Shown: positions 1 to 8,560, counted from the first letter of the stretch. The stretch: 34,065 bases of DNA from an unicellular cyanobacterium SU3 (GCA_002172675.1 NETF01000202.1:1-34065); one strand, 5' to 3'. Numbers and translations are program-made. The notes: generated by a model from the letters alone, not told the origin.

Positions 1-138
1 CAAAGCAAGGAGGCATGGCCGTTGAAATCGTTTCTCTCATAGGAACAAGGGCAATCGCTATCAACCTAAAAAGCTTATTGCGTCTATATTAGCGCATGAT
101 TCATCTTAGATTCTCGCTAAAGTCCCAGTAAGAAAAAC

Positions 139-732
139 TGGACTCCTGTTCCTCGTATTGTGGAAATTTTAGATAAAGCAGTAGAATTATCCTTTAATAT
201 GGCTTAATCCACAGGGAAGGTGTTTCTCCATGCGGTGGATATTTCTAGTTCCATGTCTTGGGGTGTAGTGGACTCTGTGGGGTTAAGTTGTTGTGAAATT
301 GCAATAGCAATGGCGTTGGTGACAGCTAAAGCGGAGAAAAACTACACAATTCGAGGATTTTCTACTAAATTTATCGATTTAGGAATCTCTCAGAAAGATA
401 GTTTTCAGTCTGCGTTGAAAAAAACTAACGATCGCAACTTTGGGGGAACGGATGCTAGTGTGGCTTATGATTGGGCGATTAAAAACAAGTTTAAAGCAGA
501 TGTGATCTGTTTTTGGACTGATAGCGAAAGTTGGGCCGGATATCATCATCCTTGTGAAGCTTTAGCACAATATCGCAAAAAAGTCAACCCTAACGTTAAA
601 GCAGTTTATATTACTTTAGCCCCTTATCGTATTAGTTTAGTTGATCCACAAGATCCCTTATCTTGGGACTTAGGAGGATTTGATCCAGGAACACCTCGGT
701 TAATTCGAATGTTAGCACAAGACGAAGTGTAA
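139..732 (+). pseudogene. Ro60/Rsr (TROVE-vWA) protein remnant, C-terminal vWA half
   Basis: Ro60/Rsr proteins are ring-shaped RNA chaperones that bind Y RNAs and misfolded RNA. Only the C-terminal von Willebrand A domain is readable. From the GTG at 220 there are 170 codons with a MIDAS metal site: DISSS (residues 7-11), the Thr of GGTDAS (T77) and the Asp of WTDSES (D101). The stretch after that (HHPCEALAQYRKK) and the ending (GGFDPGTP) also look like Ro60. Upstream in the same frame (139-204) the family linker is recognisable as WTPVPRIVEILDKAVELSF, but a TAA at 205-207 separates it from TGKVFLHAVD. The sequence before about 130 is too degraded to read. Either the 3' half survives as a stand-alone vWA protein started at GTG 220, or the gene is dead. 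I favour a pseudogene. The N-terminal TROVE domain may lie partly outside the window. Confidence 0.72.
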
Positions 733-739
733 TGGTTAT

Positions 740-780
740 TGTAGGGTTCAACTGTCGTTGAACCCTACATTTTTGTTTTT
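740..780 (+). terminator. Rho-independent terminator after the Ro60 remnant
   Basis: A perfect 13-bp inverted repeat (740-752 with 757-769) with a TGTC loop is followed directly by a T-rich run (770-780). The stop codon of the out-of-frame Uma2 tail on the other strand (765-767) falls inside it, so the hairpin sits between two convergent genes. Confidence 0.8.
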
Positions 781-918
781 GTTTGTCCTTTTATCCATTC
801 TCGAACTTGTTTTAAAGTAGCATTTTCTCCTATTATTAACCGTTGCTTTAACCATTGAGGAATTAAAGTAATATCTAATAAAGGAAAGGCTAAACTTTTT
901 TTAATTTCTTCATACTCT
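765..918 (-). pseudogene. Out-of-frame C-terminal tail of the Uma2 gene
   Basis: On the minus strand a second frame stays open from the Uma2 stop to a TAG at 765-767. It encodes KEYEEIKKSLAFPLLDIT, then a helix-rich end containing QVREWIKGQ. SLAFP followed by a hydrophobic residue is the usual end of cyanobacterial Uma2 proteins, so this is the missing tail of the gene at 919-1419, displaced by one base. Confidence 0.75.
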
Positions 919-1419
919 TTATTTTTGATTGTTTAACCCATAAAATTGTAAAACTTCACCATTATATCGCCAAATTTCTGGAATACCTAATGCACTATAA
1001 ATAGGAAATTTATCTAAAGAACCACTGGTAATATCAATTTCAATCACTAAATCTGGAGGTATATCTCCTTGATTTAAGTCAATATTTTGTTTATTTCTTA
1101 CTTCTGCTTCATGCTTAATATAAAAACAAGCATCGGGTTCTACTCCTTTTTGAATATCATTTCTTTTTAAGGTTAAAGACCCAAAACTTTTAATATTTAT
1201 ATCCCATTCCTCTGCCATTGTAAAAATAAGACGGCTAATAAACCAATTATTATTTTCATGTTCTCCTAAAGGACTCATAATTTGTAAATATCCTTCATGA
1301 TAAGTCAGTTTTTTACTGGGACTTTGACTTAATTCTTGACTCATACGATCAAAGGTTTCCCAACTAATGGGATACAAGATTATATAATTTTCTGCTTGAG
1401 GTTTTGTAAGGGTTTTCAT
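919..1419 (-). CDS. Uma2 family endonuclease (DUF820), C-terminus frameshifted
   Basis: The Uma2/DUF820 family has a PD-(D/E)xK nuclease fold. It is greatly expanded in cyanobacteria and its biological role is mostly unknown. The core is present: PDACF (95-99), PDLVIEID (122-129) and a following Lys in LDKFPIYSALGIPEIW (K137) give the expected D-E-K set. The frame ends at residue 166, soon after YNGEVLQFYGL. Family members normally continue with a short segment containing S-L-A-F-P. That segment exists in another frame just downstream (see 765-918), so the gene has a one-base frameshift in an A-rich run near 919-928. The catalytic part could still fold. It is separated by 23 bp from the membrane-protein gene upstream on the same strand. 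Confidence 0.8.
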   Translation of the reverse strand: MKTLTKPQAENYIILYPISWETFDRMSQELSQSPSKKLTYHEGYLQIMSPLGEHENNNWFISRLIFTMAEEWDINIKSFGSLTLKRNDIQKGVEPDACFYIKHEAEVRNKQNIDLNQGDIPPDLVIEIDITSGSLDKFPIYSALGIPEIWRYNGEVLQFYGLNNQK

Positions 1420-1442
1420 AGTATTTTATAAGATAAATTATT

Positions 1443-1721
1443 CTAATCACTAGGAGGAGTTTCTAACCACATTACAATACCTGTTACTCCTAACATTAAT
1501 AAACCAAAACCATTAAAAAAAGGATAAATCATTTCTAGGTTAATGCGACCAAACTTTCCCCGATGTAATTCTAATAACCAGGTAAAATCATTAGCATTTC
1601 CTGTTACGACTGCGACTTGGAATAGGGTTCCTGTGAGTACAGTTAATAATAAAGGAAAGATCAGAAAAGGAACAAATTTATAATGAAGTTGACGTAAATA
1701 ATTAATATTTATTCGATTCAT
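1443..1721 (-). CDS. Small two-helix membrane protein, PepSY-associated TM-like
   Basis: A 92-residue protein with two hydrophobic helices (about residues 17-40 and 64-87) joined by a loop containing LELHRGKFG. The first helix begins after LRQLHYKF and resembles the start of PepSY-associated transmembrane proteins, in which conserved His residues lie near the membrane. That family call is tentative, since the protein is far shorter than full PepSY proteins. Its ATG overlaps the TGA of the upstream gene in an ATGA arrangement (1718-1721), which implies translational coupling and a shared job. The partner has a His-rich periplasmic segment, so a role in metal handling or membrane redox is conceivable but unproven. 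Confidence 0.6.
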   Translation of the reverse strand: MNRININYLRQLHYKFVPFLIFPLLLTVLTGTLFQVAVVTGNANDFTWLLELHRGKFGRINLEMIYPFFNGFGLLMLGVTGIVMWLETPPSD

Positions 1722-2050
1722 AATTTTTGTTTAATGAGTTTTAAAACAACGGGACTAACAACTAACAATAAAAAGATGATTTCTGATGTTTGAGGAATGA
1801 AATTAAATTGCTTGGTTTCTTGCAAAGTAACATTAATAGTTTTGTTTTCTGGTTTTTGGGGTTCTTGAGTTTCAGAAGTTGGAGAAGACTGTGTATTTTC
1901 TTTTTCTATTTTTGTATTTTGGGGTTCAGGTTGAGAATGATCATGACCAGCATGAGCTAAACTAGGTTTTATAGGTAAAACTAATGTTATCAGAATTGTG
2001 ATAGTAATAAGAAAGGTAATTTTTTGGGTGTTTAATGAATTCATAAGCAT
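1718..2050 (-). CDS. Secreted or membrane protein with His-rich N-terminus
   Basis: A 110-residue protein with a signal peptide (hydrophobic residues about 12-31, ending near SLAHA), directly followed by the metal-ligand-like segment HAGHDHS (about 33-39). Next comes a Pro/Glu/Gln/Thr-rich low-complexity linker (about 40-75) and a C-terminal membrane helix (about 89-105) ending in basic residues. I recognise no named family. The HAGHDH cluster after a signal peptide is common in periplasmic metal-binding proteins, so copper, nickel or zinc binding is a guess from composition. It is the first gene of a two-gene unit with the PepSY-like protein (4-bp overlap). Confidence 0.6.
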   Translation of the reverse strand: MLMNSLNTQKITFLITITILITLVLPIKPSLAHAGHDHSQPEPQNTKIEKENTQSSPTSETQEPQKPENKTINVTLQETKQFNFIPQTSEIIFLLLVVSPVVLKLIKQKL

Positions 2051-2103
2051 TAAAAATTTTTTTAGCTATTTTATCATATTTCAATTTTATAACAGTAGAG
2101 TAG

Positions 2104-2152
2104 GGTGGGTTAGACGGCTATGATTTAGATTATCATAGCCGTCTAACCCACC
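2104..2152. repeat. 21-bp perfect inverted repeat, dispersed-hairpin type
   Basis: Arms 2104-2124 and 2132-2152 are perfectly complementary with a 7-nt loop, starting GGTGGGTTAGACGG. The length, perfection and GGTGGG start resemble the short palindromic repeats scattered in cyanobacterial intergenic DNA (compare 26660-26676). No T-run follows on either strand, so a simple terminator is less likely. The rest of 2051-2330 shows no gene. Confidence 0.75.
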
Positions 2153-2330
2153 ATTTTAGTTAAAACATCCCTTATTTAATGTTTTTTTGAGTAAGAGGGA
2201 ATAATTATTGATACTTCAATTTTATATTAATTTTTTTAAACAATCTGGGGGAAATTGTGTATGAAGTGAACAATAAAGTAAATAATAAAATTAGGCGAGT
2301 TTAATCACTACATTATCCGAAGGAAGTTAA

Positions 2331-3005
2331 ATGTCTCGTTTATTAATTAATCAGTATCAAGCAGAAGTAGAACGCATTATCCAATATGGGGGAAGTCGCA
2401 ATGAAAGTTCTATTAGAAATGCGTTTCAAAGTTTATTGAATGAATATTGTAAAACTAGGGATTTTTTGTTAATTCCTGAGTTACCTTATAAAGATCAAAC
2501 TATTCGACCTGATGGCACAGTAAAAGATGCGTTACGGTTAGATTGGGGTTACTGGGAAAGTAAGGATCAATATGATAATTTAGATGAGGAAATAGAGAAG
2601 AAATTAAGCAAAGGATACCCTAACGATAACATTTTATTTGAGGATTCTCAAACCGCAGTTTTAATACAGAGAGGAGAAGAGAAACTGCGAGTTTCTATGA
2701 AGGATAGCGAGGGGTTGGATGGGTTAATTAATGGGTTTATTAATTATGTTCGTCCAGAGGTTAAAGACTTTCGAGAAGCGATAGATAGTTTTAAGGAAGA
2801 TTTACCAACTATTTTAGATTCTTTACGGGAAATTATCGCTAAACAGTCCCAAGAAAATAAGAATTTTATAGCAGCAAGGGATAAGTTTTTAACTATCTGT
2901 CAAGAGTCTATAAACCCTGAGATTACTAGCGAAGATGTGAGAGAAATGATTATCCAACATATGAATATTATCAAGAACAAGAGAATGCAGAATTTCCAAA
3001 TGTAA
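2331..3005 (+). pseudogene. Type ISP restriction-modification enzyme, N-terminal nuclease part
   Basis: Type ISP enzymes (LlaBIII/LlaGI-like) are single polypeptides with, in order, an Mrr-like nuclease, a helicase-like translocase, an N6-adenine methyltransferase and a target-recognition domain. The first about 209 residues are present. They include the conserved start ESSIRNAFQSLLNEY and the nuclease motif D71...E75-S-K77 in LDWGYWESKD. They also include the linker ending in INPEITSEDVREMIIQH. In the family that linker leads into the translocase, but here the frame runs into unrelated codons and stops at 3003. The ATG at 2331 follows an AGGAAG ribosome site. Translocase and methyltransferase motifs (GxGKT, NPPY) are absent from the window. 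The fragment is probably inactive. Confidence 0.82.
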
Positions 3006-3937
3006 TTAAGTGGTCTAGAAATTTAAAAAGACGTTATCTCAACAAAAAACAAGAACAATTTGACAACAATAAAGTAATTTTTCATTATTATCGACCTTAT
3101 TTTAAAGTATTACTTTATCAATCAGATTTATTCATTGATGAATTAGGATCTCCACATCAAATATTACCTCAAGATAAAAATAATATAATCATAACTTATT
3201 CTTATGGTAAAAGAGCAGATTTTGCTGTACTTTCGACAAAATACACTTTTAATTTAGATATTTATCTTCCTAATGCCACGAAATCTTTTCCTTTATATCG
3301 TTATGATGAAAATGGCAACAAAATAGATAATATAACCGACTGGGGACTAACCCAAATACAAAATCATTATTCCTCTCCTCTTAGTAAGGGGGAAAAAAGG
3401 GGGGATCAAATCACTAAATTAAACATCTTTCATTATACTTATGCAGTCTTACATAACCCCAACTATCGCAAAAAATACGAACTCAACCTAAAACAAGACT
3501 TTCCCAGACTTCCCTTATATGACAACTTTTTTCAATGGGTAAACTGGGGAAAAAAACTAATGGAATTACATCTAAACTATGAAACCATAACCCCTTATTC
3601 CCTCAACCGTATTGATATTGCTTTAAAAGACGAAAACCAAACCCCTAAACCTAAACTAAAAGCAGACAAAACCAAAGGAAAAATTATCTTAGATACCGTC
3701 ACAACCTTAGAAGGAATACCACCCATTGCATGGGAATATAAACTAGGAAACCGTTGCGCTTTAGAATGGATATTAGACCAATATAAAGAAAAGAAACCCA
3801 GAGATAAAACCATCGCCGAAAAATTCAATAACTATCGTTTTGCCGACTATAAAGAACAAGTCATTGACTTATTAACAAGAGTTTGTACCGTTAGCGTCGA
3901 AACCATAAAAATTATTGAAGAAATGGAGAATATTTAA
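2957..3937 (+). pseudogene. Type ISP restriction-modification enzyme, C-terminal specificity part
   Basis: In the next frame an uninterrupted reading frame of about 325 codons, without its own early start, encodes the target-recognition end of the same enzyme. IKWSRNLKRRY followed by HYYRPYF, then FPLYRYDENGN, HYTYAVLHNPNYRKKY and FPRLPLYDNF, are typical of the LlaBIII-type C-terminal domain. The order and strand match the nuclease part at 2331, and the two overlap by about 50 bp in different frames. The simplest reading is one gene that lost its central 2 kb or more with a frame change near 2955-2968. An internal ATG at 3560 could start a 125-residue product, but nothing supports its use. 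Confidence 0.8.
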
Positions 3938-3992
3938 TCAAGCCTCATGTTAGAATTATAAGTAGTTAATATTCTTATATAAAACACAAAAA

Positions 3993-6056
3993 ATGTCATC
4001 CCCGTTTTCTTATCCAACCACCCCACAACAAGAGATTACCGATGTTTATCACGGTGTAAAAATAAAAGATCCCTATCGTTGGTTAGAAAACCCTGACTCA
4101 GAGGAAACCCAAGCATGGATAACAGCACAAAATAAAGTTACTTTTGACTATTTATCCACTATTTCAGCAAGGGAAAAAATAAAACAACGCTTAACAAAAC
4201 TGTGGGATTATGAAAAATATGGGACTCCTTTCAAAAAAGCTGAAAGATACTTTTATTTTAAGAATAATGGCTTACAAAATCAAAGTGTTTTATACACCCT
4301 AAAAAATCTTGAAGATGAACCCACTATCTTATTAGATCCTAACACTTTATCAGAAGATGGAACTGTTGCTTTATCGGGGTTATCTATCTCAGAAAATGGT
4401 CAATATTTAGCTTATGGTTTATCCACATCGGGATCAGATTGGGTAGAATGGAAAGTGAGAGAAATAGAAACAGGAAAAGATTTATCTGATCACTTAAAAT
4501 GGACTAAGTTTACAGGGACATCTTGGACAAAAGATAATCAAGGTTTCTTTTATAGTCGTTATAATGAACCCAACGAAAAAACGAAACTAGAAGATACAAA
4601 TTACTATCAAAAACTTTACTATCATAAGTTAGGAACCTCCCAAGATGAAGATGTATTAATTTATGATCGTCCCGACGAAAAAGAATGGGGTTTTAGTGGA
4701 AGAGTTACCGAAGATGGACAGTATTTAATCATCAGTGTCTGGAAAGGAACCGACTCTAAAAATCTTGTTTTTTATAAAGATTTAAGTCAAGAAAATGCCC
4801 AAGTTGTTGAACTTATCAATAAATTTGAAGCAGATTATAGTTTTATTGATAATGAAGGATCACTGTTTTATTTTCGTACTGATTTAAACGCACCAAAAGG
4901 GAAAGTAATTGGTATTAATATTAACAACTCAAACAAAGAAAAATGGCAAAAAATTATAACAGAAAGTAACGAAACTTTAGAAGGGGTTGGTATTTTAAAT
5001 AATCAATTTGTTTGTGATTATCTTCAAGATGCAAAATCCGCTATCAAAATTCATGATTTACAAGGTAACTTTATCCGAGAAGTAAACTTACCTGGAATTG
5101 GCTCAGTCGGTGGCTTTAAGGGTAAAAAAGCGGATACTGACACCTTTTACGTTTTCACTAATTTTACCACTCCCACAACTATCTACCGCTACGATATGGT
5201 AACAGGAGAAAGTACCGTCTTTCGTCAGCCAATGGTAGACTTTAATCCCGAAGATTACGAAATTAAACAAGTTTTTTATGAGAGCAAAGATGGAACAAAA
5301 ATTCCTATGTTCATCACTCATAAAAAAGGCTTAAAGCTAAATGGTAATAACCCCACCTATCTCTATAGTTATGGTGGTTTTAATATTTCTTTGACTCCTA
5401 GTTTTTCCATTAGTAACCTTGTTTGGATGGAAATGGGCGGCGTTTATGCTGTTCCTAATCTTAGGGGTGGGGGAGAATATGGTGAAGAATGGCATCAAGC
5501 CGGAATGAAAAATAAGAAACAAAATGTCTTTGATGACTTCATCTGTGCTGCTGAATGGTTAATCAAAAACAACTATACTTCTTCCCAAAAATTAGCCATT
5601 GGAGGAGGCAGTAACGGCGGTTTATTAGTGGGTGCCTGCATGACACAAAAACCAGATCTATTTGCTGTTGCTTTGCCCGCAGTAGGTGTATTAGATATGC
5701 TACGTTTTCATCAATTTACCATCGGTTGGGCTTGGTGTCCAGAGTATGGAAGTTCCGAAAATAAAGAAGACTTTAAAACACTTTTAGCCTATTCTCCTTT
5801 ACATAATTTAACCTCAAATACCGCTTATCCTGCTACCATGATTACCACAGCTGATCATGATGATCGTGTGGTGCCGGCACATAGTTTTAAGTTTGCAGCA
5901 GCCTTACAAAAGGCTCATAATGGAGAGAAACCTGTCTTAATTCGTATTGAAACAAAAGCCGGTCATGGTGCCGGAAAACCCACAACTAAAGTAATAGAAA
6001 CAATTGCCGATAAGTGGGCTTTTTTAGTTGATAATTTAGACATAAATATGATATGA
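3993..6056 (+). CDS. Prolyl oligopeptidase family serine peptidase (S9A)
   Basis: This 687-residue enzyme cleaves short peptides after proline. Its length and order are those of complete S9A peptidases: an N-terminal segment (TDVYHGVKIKDPYRWLENP), a seven-bladed propeller (about 75-420) and a C-terminal alpha/beta-hydrolase domain. The catalytic triad is Ser540 in GGGSNGG, Asp623 in DHDDRV and His658 in KAGHGAGKPT. There is no signal peptide, so it is probably cytoplasmic. It starts 55 bp after the type ISP remnant and is followed 28 bp later by a DUF3082 gene on the same strand. It looks intact. Confidence 0.95.
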   Translation: MSSPFSYPTTPQQEITDVYHGVKIKDPYRWLENPDSEETQAWITAQNKVTFDYLSTISAREKIKQRLTKLWDYEKYGTPFKKAERYFYFKNNGLQNQSVLYTLKNLEDEPTILLDPNTLSEDGTVALSGLSISENGQYLAYGLSTSGSDWVEWKVREIETGKDLSDHLKWTKFTGTSWTKDNQGFFYSRYNEPNEKTKLEDTNYYQKLYYHKLGTSQDEDVLIYDRPDEKEWGFSGRVTEDGQYLIISVWKGTDSKNLVFYKDLSQENAQVVELINKFEADYSFIDNEGSLFYFRTDLNAPKGKVIGININNSNKEKWQKIITESNETLEGVGILNNQFVCDYLQDAKSAIKIHDLQGNFIREVNLPGIGSVGGFKGKKADTDTFYVFTNFTTPTTIYRYDMVTGESTVFRQPMVDFNPEDYEIKQVFYESKDGTKIPMFITHKKGLKLNGNNPTYLYSYGGFNISLTPSFSISNLVWMEMGGVYAVPNLRGGGEYGEEWHQAGMKNKKQNVFDDFICAAEWLIKNNYTSSQKLAIGGGSNGGLLVGACMTQKPDLFAVALPAVGVLDMLRFHQFTIGWAWCPEYGSSENKEDFKTLLAYSPLHNLTSNTAYPATMITTADHDDRVVPAHSFKFAAALQKAHNGEKPVLIRIETKAGHGAGKPTTKVIETIADKWAFLVDNLDINMI

Positions 6057-6084
6057 TAAAAAATAGAATATTATAACTTTTCCT

Positions 6085-6390
6085 ATGAGCAACTCCTCAG
6101 AAAAACCTAACCCAAAACAACCCACTCCTGCAAACTGTTTAATGGGTGCCACCATTTCAGGGGCGTTAGGTTATGCACTCTACACCTTAACCGCTTCAAT
6201 TATCCAAACTTTTGCCAGCAAACCGTTAACCTCTTCTAATACTTTAGTATTAAGAATTGGCTCATTAGTAAGAACCCTAGTTATGGGTGTCGCTTCTTTA
6301 GGTACATTTGTTTTCTTTTTCGTTGCTTTTGGTTTAATTTTATTAGCCATTCAATTATTATTGCAAAAAGAAGAAACAACAGAAAGCTAA
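6085..6390 (+). CDS. DUF3082 family membrane protein
   Basis: A 101-residue protein with a Pro/Asn-rich polar N-terminus, a first hydrophobic helix (about 22-44, CLMGATISGALGYALYTLT) and a longer hydrophobic region (about 58-93). This is the pattern of the cyanobacterial and plastid-lineage DUF3082 proteins, whose function is unknown. It is 28 bp downstream of the prolyl oligopeptidase gene and may be co-transcribed with it. It converges on the cytochrome gene, and a short palindrome (CTTAAAATTTAAG, 6391-6403) spans the gap between the stops. Confidence 0.75.
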   Translation: MSNSSEKPNPKQPTPANCLMGATISGALGYALYTLTASIIQTFASKPLTSSNTLVLRIGSLVRTLVMGVASLGTFVFFFVAFGLILLAIQLLLQKEETTES

Positions 6391-6398
6391 CTTAAAAT

Positions 6399-6746
6399 TT
6401 AAGGGTTGCGCCAATTATTTCTAGCTTGATCAAGTACATATTCAGATACTGTTTTAATCTCATCTTTGGTCAGTTTTCCTTTGTAAGCTGACATATTATT
6501 TTTGCCATAAGTTACGATATTAATAACAGCATCTAAAGTATCAACTTTATTTCTTTTTAATGCCCTCATTTTTAAATTCTTTCCTCGTCGAATAATATTA
6601 TTGCCATTCGGATGACATCCAACACAATGAACCGTAAAAATTTCCGCCCCGTCTGTCATTTCTTCTGCTATTGCTAAAGTTGGGGAAACTATCAGGAATA
6701 ATAGCAAAAATACTGTTAAAAAAATTGAGTAAATTTTAAATCTCAT
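6399..6746 (-). CDS. Cytochrome c6-like protein, single haem
   Basis: A 115-residue precursor with a signal peptide (about 1-27, ending AIA) followed by a small class I cytochrome c. Haem is attached through CVGCH (Cys41, Cys44, His45), with Met85 in GKNNMSAYKGKLT as the likely sixth ligand. The C-terminal helix ends DQARNNW, as in c6. The segment after the haem site (HPNGNNIIRRGKNLK) differs from textbook c6/PetJ and recalls the alternative c6B/c6C-type lumenal cytochromes, so I do not use the symbol petJ. It acts in the thylakoid lumen or periplasm as an electron carrier. Maturation would use the Ccs pathway, one member of which is at 26685-27692. Confidence 0.85.
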   Translation of the reverse strand: MRFKIYSIFLTVFLLLFLIVSPTLAIAEEMTDGAEIFTVHCVGCHPNGNNIIRRGKNLKMRALKRNKVDTLDAVINIVTYGKNNMSAYKGKLTKDEIKTVSEYVLDQARNNWRNP

Positions 6747-6918
6747 TGATATTCATTCTAATGCAAGTATTGATTTTTATTATAATACGAAATTGATTGA
6801 ATAGATATTATCAATTCACCGATAACATTATTTAAGATAACAAATATAGAAAATAGTTGGCGCATTAAGATAAAATGGTCAATAATTGCTCACTGGATAA
6901 ATAAATTTACCTCATCCT

Positions 6919-8127
6919 ATGGATACAAAAGCTTTTAAACGTTCTTTACAACAGTCTAACAACTATCACCGTAAAGGGTTTGGCCATGAAACCGAAGTCA
7001 TGGGAACCATGAATACAGAGTATCAAAGTTCTCTAATTCAAAAAATTCGTGAAAATAATTATCAATGGCAAGAAGGAGATGTTACCATTAAATTAGCCGA
7101 AGCCTTTGGCTTTTGTTGGGGAGTCGAAAGGGCAGTTGCTATGGCTTATGAAACCCGTCAACATTTTCCCACAGAAAAGATTTGGATAACTAATGAAATT
7201 ATTCATAATCCCTCAGTTAATCAGCGTTTATTAGAGATGAATGTTGGTTTTATTGAAGTGGTTAATGGAAATAAAGATTTTTCTATAGTAGAAGCAGGAG
7301 ATGTCGTTATCTTACCTGCTTTTGGTGCAAGTGTAACGGAAATGCAACTATTAAATGATAAAGGTTGCACCATTGTTGATACAACTTGTCCCTGGGTTTC
7401 TAAAGTTTGGAACTCGGTCGAAAAACACAAGAAAAAAGATTACACTTCTATTATTCATGGTAAATATCGTCATGAAGAAACCGTCGCAACCAGTTCTTTT
7501 GCAGGAACTTATTTAGTGGTTTTAAACCTAAAAGAAGCGCAATATGTCTGTGATTATATCCTCAATGGTGGTAATAAAGAAGAGTTTTTAGAGAAGTTTA
7601 AAAATGCTCATTCAGAAGGATTTGACCCTGATAAAGATTTAATCCGTTTGGGTATTGCTAATCAAACCACCATGTTAAAAAGTGAAACCGAACAAATAGG
7701 GAAACTCTTTGAAACTACTATGTTGAAAAAGTATGGACCCACTGAACTAAACGAGCATTTTATGAGTTTTAATACTATCTGTGATGCCACTCAAGAACGT
7801 CAAGATGCTATGTTAAACTTAGTAGAAGAAAAAGTTGATTTAATGGTTGTTATTGGTGGGTTTAACTCCTCTAATACAACTCATTTACAAGAAATTTCTA
7901 TTGAAAAAGGAATTGACTCTTATCACATTGATAGCGACAAACGAATCTTACCAGGAAATACAATCGAACATAAACCCTTGGAAAAAGATATAGAAACTAA
8001 GGGAAATTGGCTACCTGACGGTAAAATTATAGTTGGTGTTACCTCTGGTGCATCCACCCCTGATAAGGTAGTAGAAGCAGTTATCGAACGTATTTTTGAA
8101 GAAAAGAAAGCAAGTATTTTAGTGTAA
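6919..8127 (+). CDS. ispH: 4-hydroxy-3-methylbut-2-enyl diphosphate reductase
   Basis: IspH performs the last step of the methylerythritol phosphate pathway, reducing HMBPP to IPP and DMAPP. The 402-residue length with an N-terminal extension is the cyanobacterial/plastid form. The three iron-sulfur cysteines are at C66 ([11 protein letters not shown]), C157 (DTTCPWV) and C288 ([13 protein letters not shown]). [11 protein letters not shown] and [10 protein letters not shown] are also typical. The products feed carotenoid synthesis, to which crtO (29894-31576) contributes, but the genes are not linked. The gene is monocistronic by position. An imperfect inverted repeat with little T-run lies at about 8139-8194. 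Confidence 0.96.
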   Translation: MDTKAFKRSLQQSNNYHRKGFGHETEVMGTMNTEYQSSLIQKIRENNYQWQEGDVTIKLAEAFGFCWGVERAVAMAYETRQHFPTEKIWITNEIIHNPSVNQRLLEMNVGFIEVVNGNKDFSIVEAGDVVILPAFGASVTEMQLLNDKGCTIVDTTCPWVSKVWNSVEKHKKKDYTSIIHGKYRHEETVATSSFAGTYLVVLNLKEAQYVCDYILNGGNKEEFLEKFKNAHSEGFDPDKDLIRLGIANQTTMLKSETEQIGKLFETTMLKKYGPTELNEHFMSFNTICDATQERQDAMLNLVEEKVDLMVVIGGFNSSNTTHLQEISIEKGIDSYHIDSDKRILPGNTIEHKPLEKDIETKGNWLPDGKIIVGVTSGASTPDKVVEAVIERIFEEKKASILV

Positions 8128-8218
8128 GTTAACTGGTAGGGTAGGCAATTTTAACACTGTTATATAGTTACCTACCTTACTTTATTCTGTAAAAAATTCT
8201 GAAAAAGCAGAGGTTAAT

Positions 8219-8560
8219 ATGACAGTCCAAATAGAGAAAAGATACTATACACCTGAAGAATATTTGAAGTTAGAAGAAATAGCAAAAGACAAACATGAAT
8301 ACCGAGATGGAGAGATTATTCCCATGACTGGTGCCACCACTAATCATATTCTCATCGCTGGTAATTTTTATCAACAATTTCCCACTACAATAAATAATGA
8401 AAATTACTGGATTTTTATGAGTGATGTTCGTTTGTGGATGTCAACATATCGTATCTATACCTATCCAGATGTAATGATAATTAAAAATCAACCTATTTAT
8501 GAAGGTAAAGGAACAAATAACGCACCCTACTTAATGTTGTCTTTAGAAACAGTCTCTTAA
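8219..8560 (+). pseudogene. Uma2 family endonuclease, truncated after 113 residues
   Basis: The gene begins normally for Uma2/DUF820, with an AGAGG ribosome site 6 nt before the ATG, then RYYTPEEYLKLEE, KHEYRDGEIIPMTGATTNH and the first nuclease motif YPDVMII. It then degenerates (TNNAPYLMLSLETVS) and stops. The second motif (IEVLS-type Glu) and the catalytic Lys segment are missing, which removes about 70 residues. Its stop overlaps the stop of the convergent DUF2993 gene by 3-4 bp, so any original 3' end has been replaced or deleted. It is unlikely to be active. It is a different subfamily from the Uma2 gene at 919-1419. Confidence 0.78.

Noticed and set aside
3560-3937. Independent 125-residue gene starting at ATG 3560
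   Set aside because: The same frame is open and homologous to the type ISP recognition domain for about 600 bp upstream, so this ATG is internal.
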